Shown piece by piece: positions 27,113 through 36,084 of a stretch of 64,000 nucleotides of DNA (its first letter is position 1; the number at the start of each line of letters is the position of its first letter). The translations under genes and the position numbers were made by a program. This stretch comes from Saprospiraceae bacterium (lineage in GTDB: Bacteria > Bacteroidota > Bacteroidia > Chitinophagales > Saprospiraceae): contig JAHBTU010000003.1 in NCBI GenBank assembly GCA_019638455.1, positions 558,001-622,000 on the forward strand, read 5' to 3'. The notes beneath the pieces are model-generated. The model saw only the letters and a list, made by a program, of their open reading frames with translations, made no database searches and was not told the origin of the DNA.

Positions 27113-28075
27113 ATGCAAAAGTATTTTGCTTTTATCAAAAAGTTCTTCGACTTCTTCCGGCGGCACGGCGACGACGACCGCAGCCTGATGGAAAAGTTGC
27201 GCGACAAGTATCGGCTTGTCATCATGAACGATGACACGTTCGAGGAAGTCACTTCCATGAAAATAACGCCGCTCTCCCTCTATGTGGGTGTGAGTTCGCT
27301 GATTGTCGGCACGGCGATTATCGTGACGGCTCTTATCATCTGGACACCGCTCAAACGCTACATCCCGGGCTACGGCGATTACACACGCGATGAGGAAATA
27401 GCGCAGCTGACCACCAAAATTGCTGACCTCGAAGAGGAAATGGTGGCACATCGGCGCTTCAATGAAAACATCAAAAAAATCATGCACGGCGACCTTGCCG
27501 ATATCAGTAAAGAGGTGGTGCAGAAACAGGGTGTGCCTGCCGATTCTATCAGCAACATACCGCCGGAAGATATAGAGCGTGTTCCAGAGGACGAGTTGCT
27601 GCGGTCGGCAGTGGAAAAGGGCACGTTTACCCGCGACCCCCAAGCGGCGCAGACGGTGGCGGCTTCGGTCGGCGCGGTTTTGTCGCAAGATGTCCCTTTG
27701 GAAAAAATGTCGTTCATGCCCCCCGTGTCTGGCGAGATTACGGCAAGTTTTGATTTGCAAAAAAATCACTTTGGCATAGACGTGGCCGCGCCGAAAAATA
27801 CCGCCATAAAGGCCGCTGCAAACGGCGTGGTGATTTCTGCCGGCTACACGGTGGAGACGGGCTACAGCATCGCCATCCAGCATCCCAACAACGTGGTGAC
27901 CATGTACAAGCACAACTCCGTGCTGCTGAAACAAGCGGGCATCGCGGTGAAGGCGGGCGAGGCGATTGCCATTGTCGGCAACACAGGCGAGAACACCACG
28001 GGACCACACCTTCATTTTGAACTTTGGTACAAGGGGCGAGCCGTGGACCCGAGCGATTATATCAATTTCAACTGA
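27113..28075 (+). CDS. M23 family (LytM) membrane-anchored metallopeptidase
   Basis: 320 residues. A cytoplasmic N-terminus, one membrane segment (about 53-78), a coiled-coil region (about 92-125) and a C-terminal LytM domain. Zinc ligands are His219 and Asp223 in HFGID and His301 in HLHFE, with His299 as catalytic partner, so it should be active against peptidoglycan peptide bonds. The layout matches Bacteroidota envelope peptidases that act in cell separation. It is divergent from the porW-like gene. Confidence 0.9.
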   Translation: MQKYFAFIKKFFDFFRRHGDDDRSLMEKLRDKYRLVIMNDDTFEEVTSMKITPLSLYVGVSSLIVGTAIIVTALIIWTPLKRYIPGYGDYTRDEEIAQLTTKIADLEEEMVAHRRFNENIKKIMHGDLADISKEVVQKQGVPADSISNIPPEDIERVPEDELLRSAVEKGTFTRDPQAAQTVAASVGAVLSQDVPLEKMSFMPPVSGEITASFDLQKNHFGIDVAAPKNTAIKAAANGVVISAGYTVETGYSIAIQHPNNVVTMYKHNSVLLKQAGIAVKAGEAIAIVGNTGENTTGPHLHFELWYKGRAVDPSDYINFN

Positions 28076-28080
28076 ACGAG

Positions 28081-28203
28081 AGGGTGTCTCGTAAGTCTGC
28101 GATGGGGCAGTTCGCAGGCATTGGCTTCGATTCCGCACCATGAGGTGGAAAGGCAACGGTTGCGTTGAAAGTCCCATCCACACACAGGCGAATGAGACAC
28201 CCC
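28081..28203. repeat. Small element with GGTGTCTC terminal inverted repeats
   Basis: GGGTGTCTCGT at the left and its near complement AATGAGACACCCC at the right flank about 100 bases between convergent genes. The GTCTCRTAAG core also occurs in the outer arms of the 2550-2680 element, suggesting one family. Confidence 0.4.
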
Positions 28204-28228
28204 CTGCTTTCAATGGCCTCCTCTCCTT

Positions 28229-28429
28229 TCACTCTACCTCGAAACTGACTTTCAAGTTGACACGGAAGGATTTGACCTTGCCGTTTTCCACCGTGACACT
28301 CTGGCTTTGGACAAAGGCAGAGCGAATGTTTCGTACGGATTCGGAGGCCTTTTCGACACCTTTGCGGGTAGCGTCTTCCCAGCTCTGGTTGGAGTCGCTC
28401 ATAATTTCGAGCACTTTCAGTACTGCCAT
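28229..28429 (-). CDS. Dodecin family flavin-binding protein
   Basis: 66 residues of the dodecin fold, a dodecameric flavin-storage protein. The pattern MAVLKVLEIMSDSNQSWEDA, then VRNIRSAFVQSQSVTVENGKV, matches the family along its full length, including the flavin-stacking tryptophan in SWEDA. ATG 28429 gives the standard start, and a -7 box 43 bases upstream agrees with it. Confidence 0.9.
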   Translation of the reverse strand: MAVLKVLEIMSDSNQSWEDATRKGVEKASESVRNIRSAFVQSQSVTVENGKVKSFRVNLKVSFEVE

Positions 28430-28471
28430 AATAGAGTTTGTTTTGAGTGTGAAAAAATCGGGTTTGGCAGT

Positions 28472-28479
28472 CAAAAGTA
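28472..28479 (-). promoter_or_regulatory. Candidate dodecin -7 box (TACTTTTG)
   Basis: TACTTTTG on the minus strand matches TAnnTTTG and lies 43 bases before the dodecin ATG. Confidence 0.45.
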
Positions 28480-28563
28480 GTTTGTTTATTCGGAAAAAAC
28501 AGATTGTTCATCGGCCAAAATCCACCTTTCAACCGCTGTTTTCAAATTTTTACCCAAATCCGC

Positions 28564-28595
28564 TTGCATTTACTAAACACTGTTCATTAAATTTG
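28564..28595 (+). promoter_or_regulatory. Promoter of the TetR/RND operon (TTG-N21-TAAATTTG)
   Basis: TTG at 28564-28566 and TAAATTTG at 28588-28595 give both Bacteroidota promoter elements at a good spacing, with the ATG 20 bases downstream. The operator-like motif at 28572-28592 occupies the spacer. Confidence 0.6.
28572..28592 (+). promoter_or_regulatory. Candidate TetR operator, site 1
   Basis: A 21-base segment matches 18 of 21 positions with 29373-29393 upstream of the tolC-like gene. Its core TAAACACTGTTCA is a 6-1-6 near-palindrome (TAAACA/TGTTCA). Placement between the -33 and -7 elements suits autorepression. Confidence 0.6.
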
Positions 28596-28614
28596 CACCG
28601 TTTATTTTTCAATC

Positions 28615-29226
28615 ATGGGAATAGTTTCCAGAAAAGAGCGCGAAAAGGAAGAAATGCGTCGGTTGATACTCGAGGCAGCACTCCGGCTTTTCCGCGAGAA
28701 AGGCTACGACGGCGTGAGCATCCGCAACATTGCCGAGGCCATCGAGTACAGCCCGGCGACGATTTATCTTTACTACAAAGACAAGAGCGAAATCTTCTTC
28801 GCGCTGCAATACGAGGCTGCCGCCGTGAAACGCGACCACTTGATGCCAGTGGCTTCAATCGAGAACCCGTGGGAACGGCTCGTCGAGTTTGGCCGCCGCT
28901 ATGTTGATTTCGGCATGAAACACCCTGACCTCTACGACCTGTTGTTCATCACGCTGACCCCCATGGATTCCATTGAGAACCAGGAGTGTTGGCAGTTGGG
29001 CATTGCCATCCATGCTTTCTTCGCCGAGACGGTGCAGGCTTGTGTGGATGCCCGCTACTTCAAGAGCACTGACACAGAGACGATTGCTTACACGCTTTGG
29101 TGCCATGCGCACGGCCTTGTGTCGCTCTTCATACGAGAGCGGATGCGAATGTACCCGGAAGAAAAAAGAGAGGAACTGGCAAAAAAATCCTTTGCGATGA
29201 TGGTGAAGATGGCGGAGAGTCTTTGA
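28615..29226 (+). CDS. TetR/AcrR-family transcriptional regulator
   Basis: 203 residues. The N-terminal helix-turn-helix (about 15-60, DGVSIRNIAEAIEYSPATIYLYYKDKSEIF) is typical of TetR repressors, followed by a helical ligand domain with a TetR C-terminal pattern. It is first in an operon-like run with the TolC, adaptor and RND genes, so it probably represses this efflux system. Paired operator-like motifs before this gene and before the tolC-like gene support that. The inducing ligand is unknown. Confidence 0.9.
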   Translation: MGIVSRKEREKEEMRRLILEAALRLFREKGYDGVSIRNIAEAIEYSPATIYLYYKDKSEIFFALQYEAAAVKRDHLMPVASIENPWERLVEFGRRYVDFGMKHPDLYDLLFITLTPMDSIENQECWQLGIAIHAFFAETVQACVDARYFKSTDTETIAYTLWCHAHGLVSLFIRERMRMYPEEKREELAKKSFAMMVKMAESL

Positions 29227-29372
29227 GCTATGAGGTATAAGTGATAAACGATTTTTCTCGAAAGGCCTTGCGACATTTTGACCTTGTATCGTGTCAATTC
29301 AACTGCCTCAAACAACCGTTCACCTGATTTCCCTTTCGCCGCCGTTCGACACGGCCTTTTTTTGTGGCAACA

Positions 29373-29393
29373 ACTAAACGCTGTTCAGAAAAT
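29373..29393 (+). promoter_or_regulatory. Candidate TetR operator, site 2
   Basis: Second copy of the 21-base motif (core TAAACGCTGTTCA), 19 bases before the tolC-like ATG. It suggests that the efflux genes are also controlled at an internal site. Confidence 0.55.
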
Positions 29394-29412
29394 AAAAACT
29401 GTTTTTTTTACC

Positions 29413-30795
29413 ATGAGGCAATCACTTCCTTTGTACCTAACCTTGCTGCTGTCAAGCGTGTGCTTGTCAGGCGTTTACGCCCAGCAATCCGTCATTTTGG
29501 AGCAATACATTCAAACGGGACTGGACAACAACCTTGCCTTGCAAACGCAAACGCTCGACATCAGAAAGGCGCAGGAGGCCATTCGGCAATCGAAGGCGCT
29601 TTTTTACCCCACGCTGCAATTCAACGCCAACTACACCCGTGCCGCCGGAGGCCGACGCATCGCGTTCCCGGTTGGCGATTTGGTGAACCCGATTTACGCC
29701 AATCTCAACCAACTCAACGAGTTCGTGCAGCCCGGCGCACCTGACTACCCCACGAATGTGCCCAACGTGAACGAGCAGTTTCTGCCCGACGATTTCCACG
29801 AGACCAAACTGACTTTCGCCTATCCGCTCTTCAATTCAGATTTGAAATACAATCGCCAAATTCAGGAACAGCTGTACCAAAGCAAGTCGGCACAAAAGGC
29901 GGCATATCAACACGAACTGCGCTACCAAATCACGGAGGCATATCTGCAATACCTGCAAACATTGGAGGCCGAGAAAATCTGGCAAAACAGCAAGACCGTG
30001 CTGACCGAATTGCGCCGCTTCAATGAATCCCTGGTCAACAACAACGTCGCCACACGCGACGTGGTGGCCACCGCCGACTACGAACTCAGCAAGGCCGACA
30101 ACGAGATTTTCAGACTCCGCAGCAGCCAGAACACCGCCCGCGCTTATTTCAACTTTCTGCTCAACAAGGACTTGCAAAGCGAGGTCACGGTGGACACCGC
30201 ACTGCTCCGGTCGCAAGCAGCCGCCTATCAACCTTCCGACTTGATTCAAAACGCGCTCGCCAATCGCCAAGAGTTCAACGCCCTGCGAGCAGGCATGAGC
30301 GCCGCCGAGATGGATGTGAAACGCAACGATGCCAACCTGAAGATTCCAGATTTCTACATCGGGGGAGAGACCGGGTTTCAAGGGTTTGGCTACAAGTTCA
30401 ACAACGAGCAAGCATATATCCTCGCTCGCGTGGGCCTCACTTACGACATATTCGACGGCGGCATGCGCAAAAGCAAAACACAGGAAGCCCGATTGGAGGC
30501 TGAGAAAATACGCGCACGGTACTCAGAGGCGCAGCAACAGGTCTCCCTGCAAGTCACGCAGGCGTGGAATGAGTTTGAAGCAGCCCGCAACTCGTTCGCG
30601 ACTGCCCAAACTGGCCTTCGGGCTGCCGAGGAGACCTATCGCATCGTGAACAACAAGTACCGCGCGAATCAGGCGCTGCTGCTTGAGTTTTTGGATGCCG
30701 AAAACCGCGTGACGACGGCGCGGCTGCAACAACTTTTGGCGTGGTCGGATGTGCTGCTGAAAGAGGCGGCGCTAAGAAAAGCAGCAGGGATGTAG
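29413..30795 (+). CDS. TolC-family outer-membrane efflux protein
   Basis: 460 residues with a signal peptide (about 1-23, ending VYAQ). Two outer-membrane-factor repeats are visible as long amphipathic helices with beta segments, such as AIRQSKALFYPTLQFNANYTRA and DGGMRKSKTQEARLEAEKIRARY. It would form the trimeric exit duct for the adaptor and RND pump encoded next. ATG 29413 starts the signal peptide; the open frame back to 29278 is the regulatory region. Confidence 0.9.
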   Translation: MRQSLPLYLTLLLSSVCLSGVYAQQSVILEQYIQTGLDNNLALQTQTLDIRKAQEAIRQSKALFYPTLQFNANYTRAAGGRRIAFPVGDLVNPIYANLNQLNEFVQPGAPDYPTNVPNVNEQFLPDDFHETKLTFAYPLFNSDLKYNRQIQEQLYQSKSAQKAAYQHELRYQITEAYLQYLQTLEAEKIWQNSKTVLTELRRFNESLVNNNVATRDVVATADYELSKADNEIFRLRSSQNTARAYFNFLLNKDLQSEVTVDTALLRSQAAAYQPSDLIQNALANRQEFNALRAGMSAAEMDVKRNDANLKIPDFYIGGETGFQGFGYKFNNEQAYILARVGLTYDIFDGGMRKSKTQEARLEAEKIRARYSEAQQQVSLQVTQAWNEFEAARNSFATAQTGLRAAEETYRIVNNKYRANQALLLEFLDAENRVTTARLQQLLAWSDVLLKEAALRKAAGM

Positions 30796-30797
30796 AA

Positions 30798-30840
30798 CGG
30801 ACTTCCAAGTCCGTTCATCCATCGCGGACTTGGAAGTCCG
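30798..30840. repeat. Perfect 16-base inverted repeat between the tolC-like and adaptor genes
   Basis: CGGACTTCCAAGTCCG and its exact complement CGGACTTGGAAGTCCG, separated by 11 bases, with each arm itself nearly palindromic. It lies inside the operon and may set relative expression of upstream and downstream genes or stabilise the upstream mRNA. No T run follows. Confidence 0.8.
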
Positions 30841-30872
30841 CAGTACGTTAAAATTCTAAAAATCAGTAGAAC

Positions 30873-31964
30873 ATGAAAAAAATAACGCTTGAAACAGTAG
30901 CCCTCCCCTCAATGGTCACCATCGCCGTTGTGGGCCTCTTTTGCCTCACAGGCGGCTGCGGCGAAAACGCCAACGCCAATTCCAATGCCCAAACCTCAAA
31001 CTCGGTGGTGGACGAGCGCATCCCCGTTCAAACTGCGCTCATCGAGCAGAAAAACATTGCCTTGCCCATCCACGCGAGCGGCACGCTGACCTCGTCGGCA
31101 GAGCAGCGCCTTTCGTTCAAAGTCGGCGGCATCATCCGCAAAATCTATGTGAAAGAGGGCGATGTGGTGCGTCCCGGCCAGTTGCTCGCTATTTTGGACA
31201 AAACCGAAATAGACGCGCAGGTCTCGCAGGCACAACAGGCGCTCACAAAAGCCGAGCGCGACCTCACCCGCGTGGAGGGGCTCTACCGCGACAGCAGCGC
31301 CACGCTCGAACTCCTGCAAAACGCCACCACCGCCCGCGACGTGGCGAAAGAAAGCGCCCGCATCGCGCAGTTCAATCAGCAGTACGCCGAAATCCGCGCC
31401 ACACGCGGCGGAAAAATCATCAAGAAGCTGATGAACGAAGGCGAAATCACCGGCCCCGGCACCCCCGTCTTCGTCCTTTTCCAAACGGGCGTGGACGACT
31501 GGGTGGTGAAAATCAACGTCAGCGACCGCGACTGGGCGCGGCTCAGCCTCGGCATGAGCGCCAAAGTCGTCATGGACGCTTACCCCGACGCGCCGTTCAA
31601 CGGCAAAGTGAGCGACCTCGCCCCTGCCGCCGACCCTGCGAGCGGCCTCTACCCGGTGGAAATCAAGGTGGCTCCGCAGGGCAAGCGTTTCGCGCCCGGC
31701 TTGTTCGCACAAGTGGACATCGTGCCGTCGAAATCGAGAACCTACACCACCGTGCCGATTGAAGCCATCGTGGAAGGCGACGGAAAATCAGCGTTCGTGT
31801 TCGCCCTGCAAGCCGATGGGGAAAGCGTGAAAAAAGCGCCTGTGCAAATCGCGTTTTTGGAAGGCAATCAGGCAGTCATCGCGTCGGGGCTGGAAGGCGT
31901 GGCGGAGGTGGTGACGAGCGGCGCGCCGTATTTGAGCGAGAAGAAGAAGGTCAAAAAATACTAA
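30873..31964 (+). CDS. RND efflux periplasmic adaptor subunit (MFP)
   Basis: 363-residue membrane fusion protein. A lipoprotein signal with LTGGC (Cys near 29) anchors it. The barrel-sandwich hybrid segment (RLSFKVGGIIRKIYVKEGDVVRPGQLLAILD), a helical hairpin and a beta-barrel domain follow. It bridges the RND pump and TolC partner encoded on either side. Confidence 0.92.
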   Translation: MKKITLETVALPSMVTIAVVGLFCLTGGCGENANANSNAQTSNSVVDERIPVQTALIEQKNIALPIHASGTLTSSAEQRLSFKVGGIIRKIYVKEGDVVRPGQLLAILDKTEIDAQVSQAQQALTKAERDLTRVEGLYRDSSATLELLQNATTARDVAKESARIAQFNQQYAEIRATRGGKIIKKLMNEGEITGPGTPVFVLFQTGVDDWVVKINVSDRDWARLSLGMSAKVVMDAYPDAPFNGKVSDLAPAADPASGLYPVEIKVAPQGKRFAPGLFAQVDIVPSKSRTYTTVPIEAIVEGDGKSAFVFALQADGESVKKAPVQIAFLEGNQAVIASGLEGVAEVVTSGAPYLSEKKKVKKY

Positions 31965-31992
31965 GCCAACTTACTCAGCAATCTTTTCTGCC

Positions 31993-32457
31993 ATGAAAAT
32001 TTTAGCCTTTTGCAACGCCCTGCTCTACGCCCTCATCGCCGGTCAGGGATTCTATATGCTGCTCGGCGGCTCGCAGGCGCTCAGGCAACTTTCCGTCGGC
32101 GCGTTCATCGAGCAACGACAATCGGTGGACAAGGCCATCGCTCGGAACCTGAGCGCCTCCTACCTGCTCACGCTGATTTACAGCGCCTCTTACATTTTTC
32201 TTTTAGTCTGGAATGGGGGGGCGACTCAATTGCAAGCGGCAGCCACCATAATGGCTTTCCTGCTGCTGGTGGCCGATGTGCTTATCGCCACTAAAGGAAA
32301 TGCGCCGTTGAACAAGGAAATCAACACATGGCAGGCACACGCACACCCGATGGACTGGACCACGCACCGCGACTTGTGGATTAGGTACATGACTTGGCGC
32401 AACTGGTTGGCCATTTTTGCCTTGATTGCCTTCTTGCTCAGCCTTGTTCAATTTTAA
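31993..32457 (+). CDS. Small membrane protein, DUF1772-like
   Basis: 154 residues with about four membrane segments (roughly 5-25, 55-75, 82-98 and 135-152). The loop with NAPLNKEINTWQ and a following DWTTHRDLWIRYMTWRN resembles DUF1772 proteins, whose function is mostly unknown. It lies inside the efflux operon, 28 bases after the adaptor gene and 83 before the pump, so an accessory role in efflux is possible but not shown. Confidence 0.6.
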   Translation: MKILAFCNALLYALIAGQGFYMLLGGSQALRQLSVGAFIEQRQSVDKAIARNLSASYLLTLIYSASYIFLLVWNGGATQLQAAATIMAFLLLVADVLIATKGNAPLNKEINTWQAHAHPMDWTTHRDLWIRYMTWRNWLAIFALIAFLLSLVQF

Positions 32458-32540
32458 GAAGTGCCATTTTTTCTGAAAATCAACATTTTACCATAAAAAA
32501 TAAATCTTCCTTCCATGTTTTGGATGCGAAGTAGGAAGCC

Positions 32541-35500
32541 ATGAAAATCGCCGAATTTTCTGTCCGCAACCCCCAATTCACCTTCATCATTTTTTGCTTC
32601 GTCATGGCGCTCGGCATCGGGGCCTTGCTCAATATGCCCCGCGCCGAAGACCCCAAGTTCGCGCCGCCCGGCTACAACATCGTCATCGTGTACCCCGGCG
32701 CCGGGCCTGCCGAAATCGAGAACAAAATCACCGACAAGGTGGAAGCCCGCCTCGGCGCGCTCGAAAACATAGACAGGATGCCCTCGCTCTCGCTCAACGG
32801 CCTCATGATTCTGACCATCGAGTTCAAGCACGGCGAGGATGCCGACAAAAAGTACGAAGAGGTGGTGCGCGAAATCAACGCCCTCCGCCCCGAGCTTCCG
32901 CAGGACATTTACCGCATCACCATTCAGCGCTTTACGTCGTCGGACGTGGCGATTCTGCAAGGCGCGATTGTTTCTGAAAACGCCTCCTACGCCGACCTCC
33001 GCCGCGAGGCCGAACGTTTGGAAGAATCTTTGGAAAAAATAAGCGGCATCAAGGCCGCCGACACCTGGGGCTTCCCCAAGCGCGAAGCCCGCATCAGCCT
33101 CAACTTGCCGAAAATGGCCGCCGAGGGCATCCCCGTAAGCCGCGTGTTGGGCGCATTGCAAAGCGAAAACGTGTCCATCCCCGGCGGCGCAGTCAACGTC
33201 GGCGAGCGCCAGTTTTTTGTGGAAACCAGCGGCGACTACGAGGATATCGAGGAAATCAAAAACACCGTCATCAATGGCAACAACGGCCAAATCGTCTATG
33301 TCAAAGACCTCGCCGAGGTGGAATGGGCTTACGAAGAACCGCGCCACTTGGCCCGCATCAACGGCGTGCGCAGCGTGTGGGTCACCGCCCGCATGAAGGA
33401 TGAGCAAAACATCTTCAACGTCGGCAAAGAAGTGGAGCAAAAAGTGGCCGAATGGCGCAGCGCCTTGCCCGCCAACATGGACTATGTGAAGGTGTTCGAC
33501 CAAAACGACTCGGTGCGCAAAAGGCTGGGGCGCTTCGCCAAAGACTTCGGCATCGCCATCACGCTCGTGCTGCTCACACTGCTGCCCCTCGGCTGGCGCG
33601 CCGCGCTCGTGGTGATGATTTCCATCCCGCTCAGCATCTCCATCGGCCTTTTTGCCCTCGACCAAATGGGCTACTCTTTGAACCAACTCAGCATCGTCGG
33701 CCTCATCATCGCGCTCGGCATTTTGGTGGACGACAGCATCGTGGTGGTGGAAAACATAGAGCGATGGCTGCGCGAAGGGCACAGCCGCGTGGAGGCGGCC
33801 ATTCTCGCCACCAAACAAATCGGCCTCGCGGTGCTGGGCTGCACGGCCACGCTCGTTTTGGCCTTCCTGCCGCTCGTGTTCCTGCCCGAAGCCTCTGGCG
33901 ATTTCATTCGCTCGCTGCCTTTGGCCGTCGTGCTCACGGTGCTGGCCTCGCTGTTCGTGTCGCTCACCATCGTGCCGTTCTTGAGCAGCCGTCTTTTGGC
34001 CGAGCACCACGACCCGCGCGGCAACATCTTCCTGCGCGGCCTCAAATGGCTCATTTCCGGCACCTACGCCCGTGTGCTGCATCTCGCCCTGGCGTGGCCG
34101 CGCCTGACGATGGTGGCCGCCACCGTCCTCTTCTTCGCCATCGTGAGTTTGGCGGGAAAAGCGGGGTTCGCCCTCTTCCCTGCCAGCGAGCGCCCGATGT
34201 TTTACATTGACGTGGAAATGGCCGCCGGAACGAGTTTGGAACAAACCAACCGCACGGTGCAAATAGTTGATTCCGTGTTGAATGAATACACCGCGCCGGG
34301 ATTTCGCAGTTCCGAATTTGGAATGAAAAACGCCATATTCACTTCCTTAAAAGCAGGTGAACAACCAACAACTATCAACCAACAACTATCAACTAAGTAT
34401 TCCGGGGGTAAAGCCAAAATCACTTGGTACGCCTCCAACGTCGGTCGCGGCAACCCACGCATCTATTACAACGTGATTCGGGAAAAAGAGGCCGCCGACT
34501 ATGGGCAGGTGTTTGTTCAATTGGAAGACCGAACACCGCCGCCCGTGAAAATTGAATTGCTCGACGAATTGCGCGAGATGTTCAAAAACACGCCCGGCGC
34601 GGTCATCAACGTCAAAAACTTCGAGCAGGGGCCGCCCATCGAAGCGCCCATCGTGATTCGGGTTTTTGGCGAAAACTTGGACACCCTGCGCCGATTGGCC
34701 ACCCAAGTCGAGACCCTCATCAGCGAGACGGAAGGAACGATGTACGTGGACAACCCGATTGCGACCATCAAGACCGATTTGCAGGTCATCACCAACAAGG
34801 AAAAAGCCGCCACGCTCGGCGTGCCGGTGGTGGAAGTGGACCGCATGGTGCGCCTCGCCATCGCGGGGCTGAACGCCGGCTCTTTCACCCACAAGACCGA
34901 TGGCGAGGAGTACAACATGACTGTCACCGTGCCGAAGGAAGGCGCGTTCGCCACCCTCGACGCGCTCAAAAACCTGTACGTCAACAACGTGTTCGGCAAA
35001 GCCGTGCCGCTGAACCAAGTCGCGGAAATACAATTCAAGCCCTCGCCCAACTTCATCCAGCACTACGACAAAGACCGTTTTACCGCTGTCACGGCTTTTG
35101 TGAAAAGCGGCTACTACGCCGCTGAAATCAACGGAAAAATCAAGGAAAAACTGAAAGCTATGACTTTCCCCGCAGGTTATCGCTACGTCGTGGCGGGCGA
35201 GGAGGAGAGCGCCCAGCGCTCGTTTGGCGGCATGGGCACCATCGTTCTGCTGACGATTTTTGGCCTGCTGGCTGTGCTGATTTTGGAATTCAAGACCTTC
35301 CGAAGCACCCTCATCGTGCTGTCGGTCATTCCGCTCGGCATCATAGGCGCCGTGCTGATTTTGCTGGCGACGGGCTACCCGTTCTCGTTCACGGTGGTGG
35401 TCGGCCTGATTGCTTTGATGGGCATCGAGGTGAAGAATTCAATTTTGCTCGTGGATTTCACCAACCAACTCCGCGCCGAGGGGCGAAGTCTCGACGACGC

Positions 35501-35708
35501 GATTCAGGAGGCGGGCGAGATTCGCTTTGTACCGATTTTGCTGACTTCGCTGACGGCCATCGGCGGCCTCACGCCCATCGCCATAGAGGAAAATCCGCTC
35601 TATTCGCCGCTGGCCTACGTCCTTATCGGCGGCTTGATTTCCTCGACTTTGCTCTCGCGGATTGTGACGCCGGTGCTGTACAAGTTGTTGGCGCCGAGGG
35701 TGGTGTGA
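32541..35708 (+). CDS. RND efflux pump inner-membrane transporter (AcrB/HAE1 type)
   Basis: 1055 residues. Twelve membrane segments in the RND pattern, one at the N-terminus (FTFIIFCFVMALGIGALLNMPRAEDP) and blocks at about 340-540 and 870-1045, with two large periplasmic loops. The proton-relay segment GLIIALGILVDDSIVVVENIERWL carries the paired aspartates. It exports hydrophobic compounds by proton antiport with the adaptor and TolC partner. One oddity: about 35-40 residues near 588-625 (34300-34415) read as repetitive intergenic-like sequence kept in frame, where related pumps are shorter. Confidence 0.93.
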   Translation: MKIAEFSVRNPQFTFIIFCFVMALGIGALLNMPRAEDPKFAPPGYNIVIVYPGAGPAEIENKITDKVEARLGALENIDRMPSLSLNGLMILTIEFKHGEDADKKYEEVVREINALRPELPQDIYRITIQRFTSSDVAILQGAIVSENASYADLRREAERLEESLEKISGIKAADTWGFPKREARISLNLPKMAAEGIPVSRVLGALQSENVSIPGGAVNVGERQFFVETSGDYEDIEEIKNTVINGNNGQIVYVKDLAEVEWAYEEPRHLARINGVRSVWVTARMKDEQNIFNVGKEVEQKVAEWRSALPANMDYVKVFDQNDSVRKRLGRFAKDFGIAITLVLLTLLPLGWRAALVVMISIPLSISIGLFALDQMGYSLNQLSIVGLIIALGILVDDSIVVVENIERWLREGHSRVEAAILATKQIGLAVLGCTATLVLAFLPLVFLPEASGDFIRSLPLAVVLTVLASLFVSLTIVPFLSSRLLAEHHDPRGNIFLRGLKWLISGTYARVLHLALAWPRLTMVAATVLFFAIVSLAGKAGFALFPASERPMFYIDVEMAAGTSLEQTNRTVQIVDSVLNEYTAPGFRSSEFGMKNAIFTSLKAGEQPTTINQQLSTKYSGGKAKITWYASNVGRGNPRIYYNVIREKEAADYGQVFVQLEDRTPPPVKIELLDELREMFKNTPGAVINVKNFEQGPPIEAPIVIRVFGENLDTLRRLATQVETLISETEGTMYVDNPIATIKTDLQVITNKEKAATLGVPVVEVDRMVRLAIAGLNAGSFTHKTDGEEYNMTVTVPKEGAFATLDALKNLYVNNVFGKAVPLNQVAEIQFKPSPNFIQHYDKDRFTAVTAFVKSGYYAAEINGKIKEKLKAMTFPAGYRYVVAGEEESAQRSFGGMGTIVLLTIFGLLAVLILEFKTFRSTLIVLSVIPLGIIGAVLILLATGYPFSFTVVVGLIALMGIEVKNSILLVDFTNQLRAEGRSLDDAIQEAGEIRFVPILLTSLTAIGGLTPIAIEENPLYSPLAYVLIGGLISSTLLSRIVTPVLYKLLAPRVV

Positions 35709-35756
35709 GCATTTTTGCCCGCTGCGTTTTTCTGTCATTCTGCAAGGATTTGCAAC

Positions 35757-36077
35757 TTACCCCTTTGGTGTATTTCTTCCCTCGATAATTTTCAGCAACG
35801 ACGCATTTTCATTTTGCAAGGACAGTATTAGTGATTCTAAAAAAGCGAAACGTTTGTTGATTTCGTTCATGGCTTCTTTGTCAAAAGAAATGGTGCCGTT
35901 ATTTAGAATGCAAGTCTCTCCTTCTTGCTGATTATTGTTGAAACTGTCTTTGACTGAATTCGGCTCTAACCCAAGTAGCTTAGCCATTGGCATCTCCAAT
36001 ACTTCAGCAATTTTCATAATTTTCCCTACAGGAGGATCCGATTGCCCATTCTCCCATTTTGCTAAGGTTCGGAAATG
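35757..36077 (-). pseudogene. XRE-family regulator, 5'-truncated by an IS1 element
   Basis: Reading out of the IS boundary, the frame gives HFRTLAKWENGQSDPPVGKI, the C-terminal half of an XRE helix-turn-helix, followed by MAKLLGLEPNS and a C-terminal helical tail. The N-terminal part of the DNA-binding domain is missing and the frame meets a stop inside the IS terminal repeat. An internal ATG at 36017 could only give a tail fragment. Confidence 0.8.
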
Positions 36078-36084
36078 GGTAGTG

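Noticed and set aside
32454..34262. A 602-codon minus-strand frame opposite the RND pump
   Set aside because: Antisense shadow; His/Glu/Gly-rich composition is typical of reversed high-GC coding sequence.
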